A stretch of DNA of 7,551 nt from Acidobacteriota bacterium (GCA_021782675.1 JAJXUS010000089.1:1-7551), one strand, 5' to 3'; counted from the stretch's first letter, positions 1 to 7,551 are shown. Numbers and translations: made by a program. The notes: generated by a model from the letters alone, not told the origin.

Positions 1-1161
<1,161 letters not shown>

Positions 1162-1186
1162 GCGCGACTGGCAGGGAAGTCAGCGA

Positions 1187-1218
1187 GGCGGACCGGCGAC
1201 GGTCCGCCCTCGTGTTTT
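1187..1218 (+). terminator. Hairpin between convergent thiC and SAM hydrolase, probable thiC terminator
   Basis: A perfect 8-bp inverted repeat, GGCGGACC (1187-1194) and GGTCCGCC (1201-1208), encloses a 6-base loop. It is followed on the + strand by CTCGTG and a run of only four T (1215-1218). It lies 25 bases after the thiC stop and just before the stop of the opposing gene, which is where a terminator is expected. The T-run is short and offset, so as a rho-independent terminator it is imperfect. On the - strand no T-run follows the hairpin, so two-way action is less likely. Confidence 0.5.
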
Positions 1219-2039
1219 CAGGGCTTGCGCGTCAGGATTACCGCTGTGCCGGGTTTCAGCCCGGTGATGGCCAGGGCCGAGCCGCGGTTGACCGCGATCT
1301 CCAGCAGGCCGGAGCTGCCGGGAATGCCGACGAGCTGACCCGGCTCCCCGCCGGCAAAGAAGCGGGTGAAGCGGTCGATGACCTGATCGCCGGCCAAGAT
1401 TCGCAGCTTGCCGATGTCTTTGGGCAGTGCAGCGCTCGGGATGCTGGTCAGCAGATTGCCGAATTTGTCCGCTTTGAGGATGACGCCTTCTATCGAGCCA
1501 TCCGGATGATGGATGGGCTCCGGCACTGGAAGCTCCGTGATTGCATGGACCGGAATGCCGAAGTGGGCCGGATCGACGCTACCGTGCTCCAGATGCCAGG
1601 CCAGGTGCGCCGCTGCTGGAGAGAAGATGTCGCGCCCGTGAAACGTGTTGCTTTGCTCGGGCAGCATGACGGCGGGACTGGTGATCTTCCAGGTACCGCA
1701 CTGGCCGCCGGCCCGGATCGCCTCGCGCTCGACCAGGGTGAGGGTGCCGTTATCCGGCGCGATAAACCATTGACCGTGCATGCGCGCCAGCAGGGCGCTG
1801 CGTTTGCTGCCCACGCCGGGATCCACGACGATGGTGTGGATGGTGTCGACCGGGAAATAACGGAAGGACTGCCAGAGAGCGAGGGCGCCGTCGAGTACGT
1901 TGAAGGCGGCAATGCCGTGGGTCAGATCGATGACGCGGGCCGACGGGCAGATGCCGGCGATAACGCCGTGCATGACGCCGACGAAGGGGTCCTGCAGGCC
2001 AAAGTCAGTGGTGAGGGTGATGATGGGGGGCTTTTGCAT
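1218..2039 (-). CDS. S-adenosylmethionine hydrolase (adenosine-forming), DUF62 / SAM hydroxide adenosyltransferase family
   Basis: Predicted cytosolic enzyme using water or hydroxide to cleave SAM into adenosine and methionine, related to bacterial fluorinases. Its physiological role is unsettled. From the ATG chosen here it is 273 aa, the usual family length. N-terminal domain: ITLTTDFG (7-14, Asp12), VVDPGVGSKR (71-80), APDNGTLT (94-101), FHGRD (133-137). C-terminal domain: DKFGNLLTSI (191-200) and GSSGLLEIAVN (241-251). The family's Asp-Arg-His triad (Asp68, Arg75, His127 in the Pyrococcus enzyme) matches Asp73, Arg80 and His134, with the same Asp-Arg spacing. A TTG ten codons upstream (2069) is an alternative start. 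I prefer ATG because the family's conserved block begins a few residues after it; neither start has a strong Shine-Dalgarno. It is transcribed divergently from rpsO and convergently with thiC. Confidence 0.93.
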   Translation of the reverse strand: MQKPPIITLTTDFGLQDPFVGVMHGVIAGICPSARVIDLTHGIAAFNVLDGALALWQSFRYFPVDTIHTIVVDPGVGSKRSALLARMHGQWFIAPDNGTLTLVEREAIRAGGQCGTWKITSPAVMLPEQSNTFHGRDIFSPAAAHLAWHLEHGSVDPAHFGIPVHAITELPVPEPIHHPDGSIEGVILKADKFGNLLTSIPSAALPKDIGKLRILAGDQVIDRFTRFFAGGEPGQLVGIPGSSGLLEIAVNRGSALAITGLKPGTAVILTRKP

Positions 2040-2175
2040 GGCGATTCCGACCGGGGAACGACCCGCCAACGGTGGTCTGCGGGAGTGCAGAAACCGGACC
2101 GCACCGGACCTTTCATGTTACTCTTAATCAGACACTTATCGAGTGTAATCGACCAAGCAGACAGGAGTAGCCACT
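2040..2175. promoter_or_regulatory. Divergent control region between SAM hydrolase and rpsO
   Basis: This 136-bp gap must hold the promoters of both divergent genes. Visible elements are: a tandem repeat ACCGGACC at 2093-2100 and 2103-2110 (10-bp period); a 5-bp inverted repeat ACACT/AGTGT (2132-2136 and 2142-2146); two TAATC words 21 bp apart (2125-2129 and 2146-2150); and a possible rpsO -10 box TGTAAT (2144-2149, five of six matches to TATAAT). No good -35 box sits at the right distance, the best being a poor TTACTC at 2118. The promoter call is therefore weak, although the location is firm. I see no recognisable promoter for the - strand gene. Confidence 0.35.
2163..2167 (+). promoter_or_regulatory. 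Shine-Dalgarno of rpsO supporting its GTG start
   Basis: AGGAG ends eight bases before the GTG at 2176. No ATG in frame gives a uS15 of normal length, so this site decides the start. Confidence 0.8.
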
Positions 2176-2442
2176 GTGCTGGCACCGGAAAGAAAAACTG
2201 AAGTGATTGAAAGCTTCCGTACACACGGAAGCGACACAGGCAGCCCCGAGGTCCAGATTGCGCTGTTGAGCGAGCGCATCACGGAACTCACCACGCATTT
2301 CAAGACGCACAGCAAAGATCATGCGTCCCGCCGTGGTTTGCTGATGATGGTGAGCAACCGCCGCCGTCTTCTGGATTATCTGAAGAAGCACGACTCGGAC
2401 CGTTACCGGGAAGTGATTGGCAAACTGGGCATCCGCAAGTAA
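2176..2442 (+). CDS. rpsO: 30S ribosomal protein uS15 (S15)
   Basis: Primary 16S rRNA-binding protein of the small-subunit platform that also contributes to an intersubunit bridge. It is 88 aa against 89 in E. coli, starting at GTG with AGGAG eight bases upstream. The family core is unmistakable: [19 protein letters not shown] (residues 17-35), then the helical [10 protein letters not shown] (40-49) and [19 protein letters not shown] (51-69), ending in IGKLGIRK. One of the two histidines usual in KDHHSRRGL is Ala here (KDHASRRG), a small departure outside the invariant core. pnp follows after 189 nt, the gene order known from many bacteria. In E. coli this pair is cotranscribed, and S15 represses its own translation through a leader RNA. 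Such a fold cannot be confirmed here because the upstream leader looks short. Confidence 0.98.
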   Translation: MLAPERKTEVIESFRTHGSDTGSPEVQIALLSERITELTTHFKTHSKDHASRRGLLMMVSNRRRLLDYLKKHDSDRYREVIGKLGIRK

Positions 2443-2631
2443 GCGGCAGCGAAACTTCGCATATTCCGGGTTGGAAAGCGGAGTTGCGCTGACGGTTTGC
2501 GGCATTCGGCGGGGGCCGCTCCTGCGCCCCTCCGCGCATTCTGGATTTCTTTCTTCCACGCCGCTTACCCCGTTCTCGCCGCAACCCCGCTGCACTCCCG
2601 CCCCCCTACACGATTCTTTGAGGAACAACCT
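2443..2631 (+). promoter_or_regulatory. rpsO-pnp intergenic leader with GC-rich hairpin and pyrimidine-rich tract
   Basis: This 189-nt stretch has no gene of its own; the pnp frame stays open through it but lacks any PNPase-like sequence. It contains a small stem GCGA/TCGC (2449-2452 with 2457-2460) right after the rpsO stop. A stronger GC-rich hairpin pairs GCGGGGG (2509-2515) with CCTCCGC (2529-2535), 7 bp with one G-U, around a 13-base loop. From 2537 to 2620 the strand is about three-quarters C and T. The pnp Shine-Dalgarno closes the region. In E. coli the equivalent gap carries a terminator/attenuator and an RNase III-cleaved stem used for PNPase autocontrol. A similar role here is inference from position only. 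Confidence 0.45.
2620..2625 (+). promoter_or_regulatory. Shine-Dalgarno deciding the pnp start
   Basis: GAGGAA ends six bases before ATG 2632. The reading frame is open 45 codons further upstream, but the site and the conserved N-terminus fix the start at 2632. Confidence 0.85.
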
Positions 2632-5007
2632 ATGAAACATGAAGTCACCGTCGAATTAGCCGGCGGCAAACGTCTATCGTTTGAAACGGGACGTATGGCC
2701 AAGCAGGCCTCTGGTGCGGCCCTTGTGACGCTGGGCGACACCGTCGTTCTGGCCACCGCCGTTGCATCGCCTGACCCAAAGGAGGGCATCGATTTTTTCC
2801 CGCTCACCGTGGACTATCGTGAGTACACCTACGCCGGTGGACGCATTCCCGGCGGATTCATCAAGCGTGAAGGCCGCCCGAGCGAGCGTGAAATTCTGAC
2901 CGCCCGCCAGATTGACCGCCCGATCCGCCCACTGTTTCCTGAGGGTTTCCGCAACGAGACGCAGGTCATCGCGCTGGTCATGTCGGCGGACAAGGAAAAC
3001 GATCCGGACATTATCGGCATTAACGCAGCTTGCTGCGCGGTTGCGCTTTCGGACATTCCGTTCGGTGGCCCGGTGGGCGCGGTGCGCGTCGGTCGCGTGA
3101 ATGGCCAGTTCATCATCAATCCCAGCTACGCCGAGATGCGTGAAGGCGATATGTCGATCACGGTGGTCGGCACGCAGGACGGCATCGTAATGATCGAGTC
3201 GGGCGCCAAGCAGGTGTCGGAGGAGTCGATCGTCGACGCCATTGAGTTCGCGCACACGGAGATTCGCAAGATCTGCAGCGGCATCTCTGAGCTGGTGAGC
3301 AAGGCCGGCAAGCCGAAGCGCGAAGTCGCGGCCGTGGAATTCGACAAAGCTTACTACGACCAGATGAATGCCAAGGTCGGCGACCGGCTGCGCGATGCGC
3401 TGGATACCAAGAAGCATGCGAAGACGGAAAGCTACGCCATGGTCAAGCAGATCAAGGACGAGCTGAAGGCGGAGCTGCCTGCGGACGATCCGGCCGCACC
3501 GAAGAAGCTTTCGAAGTATTACGAGCTGCTGCGGGAGAACATCTTCCGCGAGCAGGTGATTGAGCAGAAGATTCGCCCCGACCGGCGACGGTTCGATGAG
3601 ATTCGCCCGATTTCGATTGAAGTGGGTGTCCTGCCCCGGGTGCACGGCTCAGCGCTGTTTACGCGCGGCGAGACGCAGGCGCTGGTGACGGCGACGCTGG
3701 GCACGCTCGACGATTCGCAGCGGCTCGAGACGTTTGAAGGCGAGCAGCGGAAACGCTTCATGTTGCACTATAACTTTCCGCCGTTTTCCGTTGGTGAGGT
3801 TGGACGTATGACCGGCGTCGGCCGCCGCGAAGTGGGCCATGGCGCGCTGGCGGAGCGGGCGATTTCGGCGGTCCTGCCGGGTGAGGATGAGTCGCCGTAC
3901 ACAGTTCGCATCGTCTCCGATATCTTGGAGTCGAACGGCTCCTCGTCGATGGCGACGGTCTGCGGCGCCAGCCTGGCGCTGATGCAGGCGGGCATCCCGC
4001 TGAAGACGTCGGTGGCCGGCATTGCGATGGGCCTGGTGAAGGAAGGCGAGAAGTACTCGATCCTGACGGACATTGCGGGCGCGGAAGACCACTACGGCGA
4101 CATGGACTTCAAGGTGGCCGGCACGCGTAACGGCATTACCGCGCTGCAGATGGACATCAAAATCGGCGGCGTGACGGGCCAGATTATGCGGGAGGCGCTG
4201 GCGCAGGCCCGCGAAGGCCGCCTGTTCCTGCTGGACAAGATGGACGCCGTGCTGAATGAAGCGCGCTCGGAGAAATCCGCATTTGCGCCGCGGATCCACA
4301 CCATGCAGATTCCGACTGACAAGATTCGCGATCTGATCGGGCCAGGCGGCAAGACGATCCGGGGCATTATTGAGGCGACCGGCGTCAAGATCGACGTGGA
4401 CGATTCGGGCAAGGTGAACGTGGCCTCCTCGGACGCGGACGGATTGAAGCGCGCGATCGAGCAGATCAGCAATCTGACAGCGGTGCCCGAAGTCGGCAAG
4501 ACCTACTTGGGAAAGGTGGTTCGGCTGGCGGAGTTTGGCGCGTTTGTCGAGCTGTTCCCGGGAACCGGCGGCCTGCTGCACATCAGCGAAATCGCCGAGC
4601 ATCGCGTCCACGAAGTGAAGGACGAACTGAACGAGGGCGACCAGGTACTGGTCAAGGTGCTGGGCATTGAGGGCAACCGCATCAAGCTCTCGCGCAAGGC
4701 GATCCTGAAGGAACAGCGGCAAAAGCTGGGACTGCCGGATCCGAATGCAGGCGGTGGACGGGTCGATAGTGTTGCGGCTTCGAGTGGCGAGGGTCAGCCC
4801 GCCTCCAATGGCAGCACGATTGTGCTGGAGAGCGGCGACTTTGACGAGGAAGACGCTCCGGGCGGGGATGAAAACTTCAACCGGCCGGAGGGCGCTCCAG
4901 CTCCGCACGGACAGGGCAATCGCGGTCCGGGCGGTGGAGCAGGCGGTCAGCGCCGCCGGCGTCGTCCAGGTGGTGGTGGCCGCGGACCGGGCGGCGGACG
5001 GCGCTAA
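2632..5007 (+). CDS. pnp: Polyribonucleotide nucleotidyltransferase (PNPase) with Gly/Arg-rich C-terminal tail
   Basis: Trimeric 3'-5' exoribonuclease that degrades RNA with phosphate to nucleoside diphosphates; it can also add tails. It is 791 aa against 711 in E. coli. Domain order: first RNase PH fold (about 1-145, with FFPLTVDYRE and RIPGGFIKREGRPSERE), helical linker (about 240-315), and second, catalytic RNase PH fold (about 320-550). The catalytic fold has phosphate-site GSSSM (436-440) and EDHYGDMDFK, whose Asp486, Asp492 and Lys494 carry the same numbers as the E. coli catalytic residues. A KH domain follows with IGPGGKTI (569-576), then an S1 domain (about 621-690). After about residue 705 comes an extra low-complexity tail: a Ser/Gly stretch, an acidic patch DFDEED (736-741), and a Gly/Arg/Pro-rich end with five consecutive Arg (774-778). 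It probably shares transcripts with rpsO and ends at the terminator at 5071. Confidence 0.99.
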   Translation: MKHEVTVELAGGKRLSFETGRMAKQASGAALVTLGDTVVLATAVASPDPKEGIDFFPLTVDYREYTYAGGRIPGGFIKREGRPSEREILTARQIDRPIRPLFPEGFRNETQVIALVMSADKENDPDIIGINAACCAVALSDIPFGGPVGAVRVGRVNGQFIINPSYAEMREGDMSITVVGTQDGIVMIESGAKQVSEESIVDAIEFAHTEIRKICSGISELVSKAGKPKREVAAVEFDKAYYDQMNAKVGDRLRDALDTKKHAKTESYAMVKQIKDELKAELPADDPAAPKKLSKYYELLRENIFREQVIEQKIRPDRRRFDEIRPISIEVGVLPRVHGSALFTRGETQALVTATLGTLDDSQRLETFEGEQRKRFMLHYNFPPFSVGEVGRMTGVGRREVGHGALAERAISAVLPGEDESPYTVRIVSDILESNGSSSMATVCGASLALMQAGIPLKTSVAGIAMGLVKEGEKYSILTDIAGAEDHYGDMDFKVAGTRNGITALQMDIKIGGVTGQIMREALAQAREGRLFLLDKMDAVLNEARSEKSAFAPRIHTMQIPTDKIRDLIGPGGKTIRGIIEATGVKIDVDDSGKVNVASSDADGLKRAIEQISNLTAVPEVGKTYLGKVVRLAEFGAFVELFPGTGGLLHISEIAEHRVHEVKDELNEGDQVLVKVLGIEGNRIKLSRKAILKEQRQKLGLPDPNAGGGRVDSVAASSGEGQPASNGSTIVLESGDFDEEDAPGGDENFNRPEGAPAPHGQGNRGPGGGAGGQRRRRRPGGGGRGPGGGRR

Positions 5008-5070
5008 TCGGACGAGCCCGCTGCGCTGTCCCGCTGTTGGCGGACTATGACGCTGTGGGCAGTAATATCC

Positions 5071-5102
5071 GGCGGACTGTCTTCGGGCAGTCCGCCTTTT
5101 TT
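5071..5102 (+). terminator. Strong intrinsic terminator after pnp
   Basis: The stem GGCGGACTGTC (5071-5081) pairs with GGCAGTCCGCC (5086-5096), 11 bp with one G-U, closed by a C(UUCG)G tetraloop (5082-5085). Six T follow (5097-5102). It lies 63 bases after the pnp stop. It also argues that the following transporter has its own promoter or depends on read-through. A second copy of the left arm, GGCGGACT, sits at 5039-5046 and could compete for the right arm. Confidence 0.92.
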
Positions 5103-5142
5103 CTGCCGGCAAAGTGCACTGGAATTTCTGGAGCAGACAACG

Positions 5143-6054
5143 ATGAAGCCTCGCGTGATTCTCGCCATGCTGGCGCTGTGCGCGGTGTGGGGCAGCACCT
5201 GGATGGCGATCCGGGTGCTGGTGACGGCGGCGCCGCCGATGCGCAGTGCGTCGCTGCGCTTTTTGCTGGCGTCGGCGCTGCTGCTGCCGTTTATTCGTGG
5301 GCTGCGGCTGGCGTGGCCGGCCGGCCGCGGACTGCGGGCCGTACTTCTGCTGAGCTTCACGATGATCGCGGTGCCTTCCGCTCTGACCTTCTGGGCGGAG
5401 CAGCGGCTTTCTTCGGGGCTGACGGCGCTGATCTTTGGCGCCATGCCGCTGATGACGGCGATTTTGACGCCGCTGATGGCTGGGCGCAGCGTGCCGCGCA
5501 CGGCGTGGCAGGCGATGATTATCGGACTGGGCGGCCTGGGGTTTGTGCTGTCAGGCGCCATCTCAACCTCGCTGTGGCAGGCAGTGGGCGCGGTTGCTGT
5601 GCTGGGTGCGGTGTCGCTGTATGCCTGGTCCTCGGTATACGCAAAGCAGACACTGGCGGGCGTCCATCCGTTTTTGAGTACGTCGATTCAATTCTTTTTT
5701 GGGGGAATCTGGCTGGGGCTGGCAAGCCTGCTCTTTGAGCGCAACCGGCCATCGCACTGGGAGACAAGCTCCATCGTCGCGCTTGTGTTTCTGAGCATCT
5801 TCGCCAGCGCGCTGAGTTTCACCCTTTACTACTGGCTGTTGAAGCACGTTGAGGCGTACCAACTGACCAGCCTGCAGCTTGTGGTGCCGATTCTTGCGGT
5901 GGTGGAGGGTGCGGCCTTTATGCGCGAGGCGGTGCCGTGGACGATGATGCTGGGGGCAGCGGTGGTGCTGGGCAGCGTCTACTTTGTTATGCGTGCGCGG
6001 CCGGACGATGGCGGCACCGGACAGCTCCGGCTGAACCGCGAGGTCAGCCGCTAA
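5143..6054 (+). CDS. EamA/DMT-superfamily membrane transporter (YedA-like)
   Basis: Predicted inner-membrane permease of the drug/metabolite transporter superfamily; the substrate cannot be read from sequence. At 303 aa it has the usual length for two EamA repeats and about ten membrane helices. The first helix carries WGSTWMAIR (16-24), followed by PPMRSASLRF (31-40). Later hydrophobic segments lie near 66-84, 93-112, 124-140, 145-165, 180-198, 210-228, 241-259 and 266-284. The second repeat has YYWLLKHVEAYQLTSLQLVVPILAVV-type sequence with a Glu after it (Glu255), typical of the family. The short tail is hydrophilic. ATG 5143 is chosen because GGAG lies nine bases upstream and the first helix starts at once. 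The frame is open to 5047, but that extension would translate the pnp terminator. The gene converges on the oxidoreductase. Confidence 0.93.
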   Translation: MKPRVILAMLALCAVWGSTWMAIRVLVTAAPPMRSASLRFLLASALLLPFIRGLRLAWPAGRGLRAVLLLSFTMIAVPSALTFWAEQRLSSGLTALIFGAMPLMTAILTPLMAGRSVPRTAWQAMIIGLGGLGFVLSGAISTSLWQAVGAVAVLGAVSLYAWSSVYAKQTLAGVHPFLSTSIQFFFGGIWLGLASLLFERNRPSHWETSSIVALVFLSIFASALSFTLYYWLLKHVEAYQLTSLQLVVPILAVVEGAAFMREAVPWTMMLGAAVVLGSVYFVMRARPDDGGTGQLRLNREVSR

Positions 6055-6063
6055 TGGGCGCGG

Positions 6064-7065
6064 CTATCCACCGGCCGGAATGATCTGCCGCATGCCCGAG
6101 CGCCAGCTCGCGTAGGCGGCGTCCAGCGCCTGCTGATTGTTGCGGCCATCGGCCGCTGGCGCGGCGTATTCGCCGCCGCCTTCAATCCATGCGCTGAAGG
6201 CATCGAGCATGCGGCGATAGGCATCGGCGTTCGAGACGCGCTGATTCTCAAGGGTCTTGCCGCCGCGCAGCAAACGAACTTCTACAGAGTGATCGACGTC
6301 CATCGCATTTTCCGCCTGGATGGTTCCATTCTCGCCGGCTACTTCAAGAAACGAGCGGTAGTGCGAACGAAATCCGCTCATGACACTGCCAAGCGTTGCC
6401 CCGGAGAACTCAAGCGCCAGCACGGCGTTGGTGTCCAGTCCGCCGGAGTGGTCGTCCGACCGCGCAATGGCGGACACTGCGGCAACATCCTGCAAGAGCA
6501 CGTAGCGGAGGGCGTCGATGCAATGGATGCCGACATCGCCGAGTGAGCCGCCGCAGGCGAGCGCGGGATTGTCGATCCAGGCGCGCGGGCTGCGCTCCGC
6601 CTGAAAATAAAAGTGGGCGGTGGCGAAACGGGGTGTGCCGATGCGGCCGGATTGCACCCAGTTGCGAACAAGGCGAAGGCTCTCGTTGTAGCGGAAATTC
6701 TGCGCCACTCCGAAGTGGACGCCGGCTGTCTGGGCCGCGGCCAGCATGCGGTCGGCCTCGCCGGTGTTCATGGCCAGCGGCTTTTCGCAAAGCACATGCT
6801 TGCCGTGACGAAACGCCAGCAGCGCATCCGGCATATGGAAAGCGTCCGGAGAAGTGATGAAGATGGCGTCGATCAGCGGCGAGCGGCAGAGTTCTTCGGC
6901 AGACGGGAAGACGTGTTCGATGCCGAAGCGTCCCGCGCTTTGCATTGCCTTTTCCGGATCTCTGCGCCACAGCCCTGCGAGCCGGGAGTGCTGCGCCCGG
7001 GCAAAAGCGGGAACTAGGCGCTTGCCGCCGTGATGCCCAAAGCCGAGAATTCCGTAACGAACCAA
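6064..7065 (-). CDS. Gfo/Idh/MocA-family NAD(P)-dependent oxidoreductase
   Basis: Cytosolic dehydrogenase of the glucose-fructose oxidoreductase/inositol dehydrogenase type, probably acting on a sugar or sugar derivative; the true substrate is unknown. From the TTG start it is 333 aa, normal for the family. The Rossmann glycine motif GFGHHG (8-13) follows at once after the start. CEKPLA (93-98) supplies the conserved Lys95, and the C-terminal domain has GGSLGDVGIHCIDALRY (172-188) with Asp177 and His181 at the usual catalytic positions. The frame is open 36 codons further upstream, but that stretch is low-complexity and overlaps the small gene. TTG 7065 has GGAGG five bases upstream, built from the last two codons of the preceding gene, whose TAA ends one base before. 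Translational coupling is therefore likely. It may be cotranscribed with murA; a role in the cell envelope is only a guess. Confidence 0.92.
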   Translation of the reverse strand: MVRYGILGFGHHGGKRLVPAFARAQHSRLAGLWRRDPEKAMQSAGRFGIEHVFPSAEELCRSPLIDAIFITSPDAFHMPDALLAFRHGKHVLCEKPLAMNTGEADRMLAAAQTAGVHFGVAQNFRYNESLRLVRNWVQSGRIGTPRFATAHFYFQAERSPRAWIDNPALACGGSLGDVGIHCIDALRYVLLQDVAAVSAIARSDDHSGGLDTNAVLALEFSGATLGSVMSGFRSHYRSFLEVAGENGTIQAENAMDVDHSVEVRLLRGGKTLENQRVSNADAYRRMLDAFSAWIEGGGEYAAPAADGRNNQQALDAAYASWRSGMRQIIPAGG

Positions 7066-7066
7066 T

Positions 7067-7312
7067 TTATCCTCCGACGTTCTGCCGGTAGGTTTCCATC
7101 TCTGCAACCCAGGAAAGAAAGCGCAATAACTGACCCTTTTCCGAGGAGAGGAACTGGAAGAATACCGCGGCATTCACCGTTTCTGCGGGGATGCCGGAGT
7201 ATGTCTCAATGCGCCAGCGCAGGTAGGGGCTACGCCAGGGGGCCAGCCAGTGGCCACGCAATGCGTGGCGGAGGAAGCGTAGTGGCGCGAGATATTTTTG
7301 CGGGCGGTGCAT
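7067..7312 (-). CDS. Unrecognised 81-residue basic protein between murA and oxidoreductase
   Basis: I do not recognise this family. From ATG 7312 it encodes 81 aa. Residues 1-35 have eight Lys/Arg and no acidic residue. The middle reads WRSPYLRWRIETYSG (26-40). The C-terminal half is hydrophobic and mildly acidic (VNAAVFFQFL at 46-55 and LLRFLSWVAEMETY at 62-75), probably helical, with Trp at 22, 26, 33 and 68. No signal peptide or clear membrane span is seen. Evidence that it is real: it fills the space between two confident genes, ends one base before the oxidoreductase start, and its last codons GGA GGA form that gene's Shine-Dalgarno. Evidence against: no good Shine-Dalgarno precedes ATG 7312, nor a TTG in the same frame at 7339 (90 aa). 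The start is uncertain. Confidence 0.62.
   Translation of the reverse strand: MHRPQKYLAPLRFLRHALRGHWLAPWRSPYLRWRIETYSGIPAETVNAAVFFQFLSSEKGQLLRFLSWVAEMETYRQNVGG
7070..7075 (-). promoter_or_regulatory. Shine-Dalgarno of the oxidoreductase embedded in the end of the small gene
   Basis: On the - strand GGAGGA is followed by TAAA and TTG. The two Gly codons and the stop of the upstream gene thus overlap the ribosome-binding site of the next. This supports the rare TTG start and coupled translation. Confidence 0.75.
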
Positions 7313-7351
7313 AGCGTAAGGGGCTAAGGGCTCCAGCAAGCGGCAGATCGG

Positions 7352-7551
<200 letters not shown>

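Noticed and set aside
2497..2631. 45-codon N-terminal extension of pnp
   Set aside because: The extension is unlike any PNPase N-terminus, covers the leader hairpin, and ATG 2632 has a good Shine-Dalgarno and the conserved start of the RNase PH domain.
3649..5112. A 487-codon open frame antisense to pnp (and a 323-codon one at 2674-3645)
   Set aside because: They lie opposite a highly conserved gene, are rich in Arg/His/Leu/Ala as expected for the complement of GC-biased codons, and show no domain motif. Composition shadow.
5047..5142. 32-codon extension of the transporter
   Set aside because: It would translate the pnp terminator hairpin. ATG 5143 has its own ribosome-binding site and leads directly into the first membrane helix.
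5037..5738. A 233-codon + strand frame overlapping the transporter in another frame
   Set aside because: Ala/Gly/Arg-rich shadow of the transporter, with no membrane pattern or motifs.
6396..6857. + strand frames over the oxidoreductase (also 6613-7017)
   Set aside because: Antisense to an enzyme with intact cofactor and catalytic motifs; very Arg/Cys-rich composition typical of shadows.
7066..7173. 36-codon N-terminal extension of the oxidoreductase
   Set aside because: Ser- and Arg-rich with no family resemblance, and it overlaps the small gene. The Rossmann motif and Shine-Dalgarno point to TTG 7065.

Overview
The window looks like an ordinary chromosomal stretch from a high-GC bacterium (roughly 60% by eye). 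Protein flavour and the short, compactly packed genes fit an Acidobacteriota/Terriglobia-type genome. That placement is an inference from the look of the proteins, not from any search. No tRNA, rRNA, CRISPR array, insertion sequence, prophage or attachment site is visible. I found no convincing novel multigene system.

Layout. (1) 1-1161 (+): 3' part of thiC, the thiamin pyrimidine synthase, with its start outside the window. (2) 1218-2039 (-): a DUF62-family S-adenosylmethionine hydrolase, convergent with thiC and separated from it by a short hairpin. (3) A divergent control region of about 136 bp, then rpsO (ribosomal protein uS15, GTG start, 2176-2442) and pnp (polynucleotide phosphorylase, 2632-5007) on the + strand. 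This is the classical rpsO-pnp pair, with a 189-nt leader between them. pnp closes with a textbook intrinsic terminator (11-bp stem, UUCG loop, six T). (4) 5143-6054 (+): an EamA/DMT-family membrane transporter. (5) On the - strand and convergent with the transporter (9-bp gap): a chain running murA (3' end only, 7352-7551) -> an unrecognised 81-residue protein (7067-7312) -> a Gfo/Idh/MocA oxidoreductase (6064-7065). The last two genes are separated by one base. The oxidoreductase Shine-Dalgarno is formed by the last two glycine codons of the small gene.

How the genes relate. uS15 and PNPase are translation and RNA-turnover partners. MurA is cell-wall synthesis, and ThiC and the SAM hydrolase are metabolic; ThiC is itself a radical-SAM enzyme, but nothing in the layout couples the two. 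The parts least explained by textbook knowledge are the small coupled protein between murA and the oxidoreductase, the Gly/Arg-rich tail of about 85 residues on PNPase, the structured rpsO-pnp leader, and repeat elements in the rpsO/SAM-hydrolase divergent region. The long antisense reading frames over thiC, pnp and the SAM hydrolase are treated as composition artefacts.
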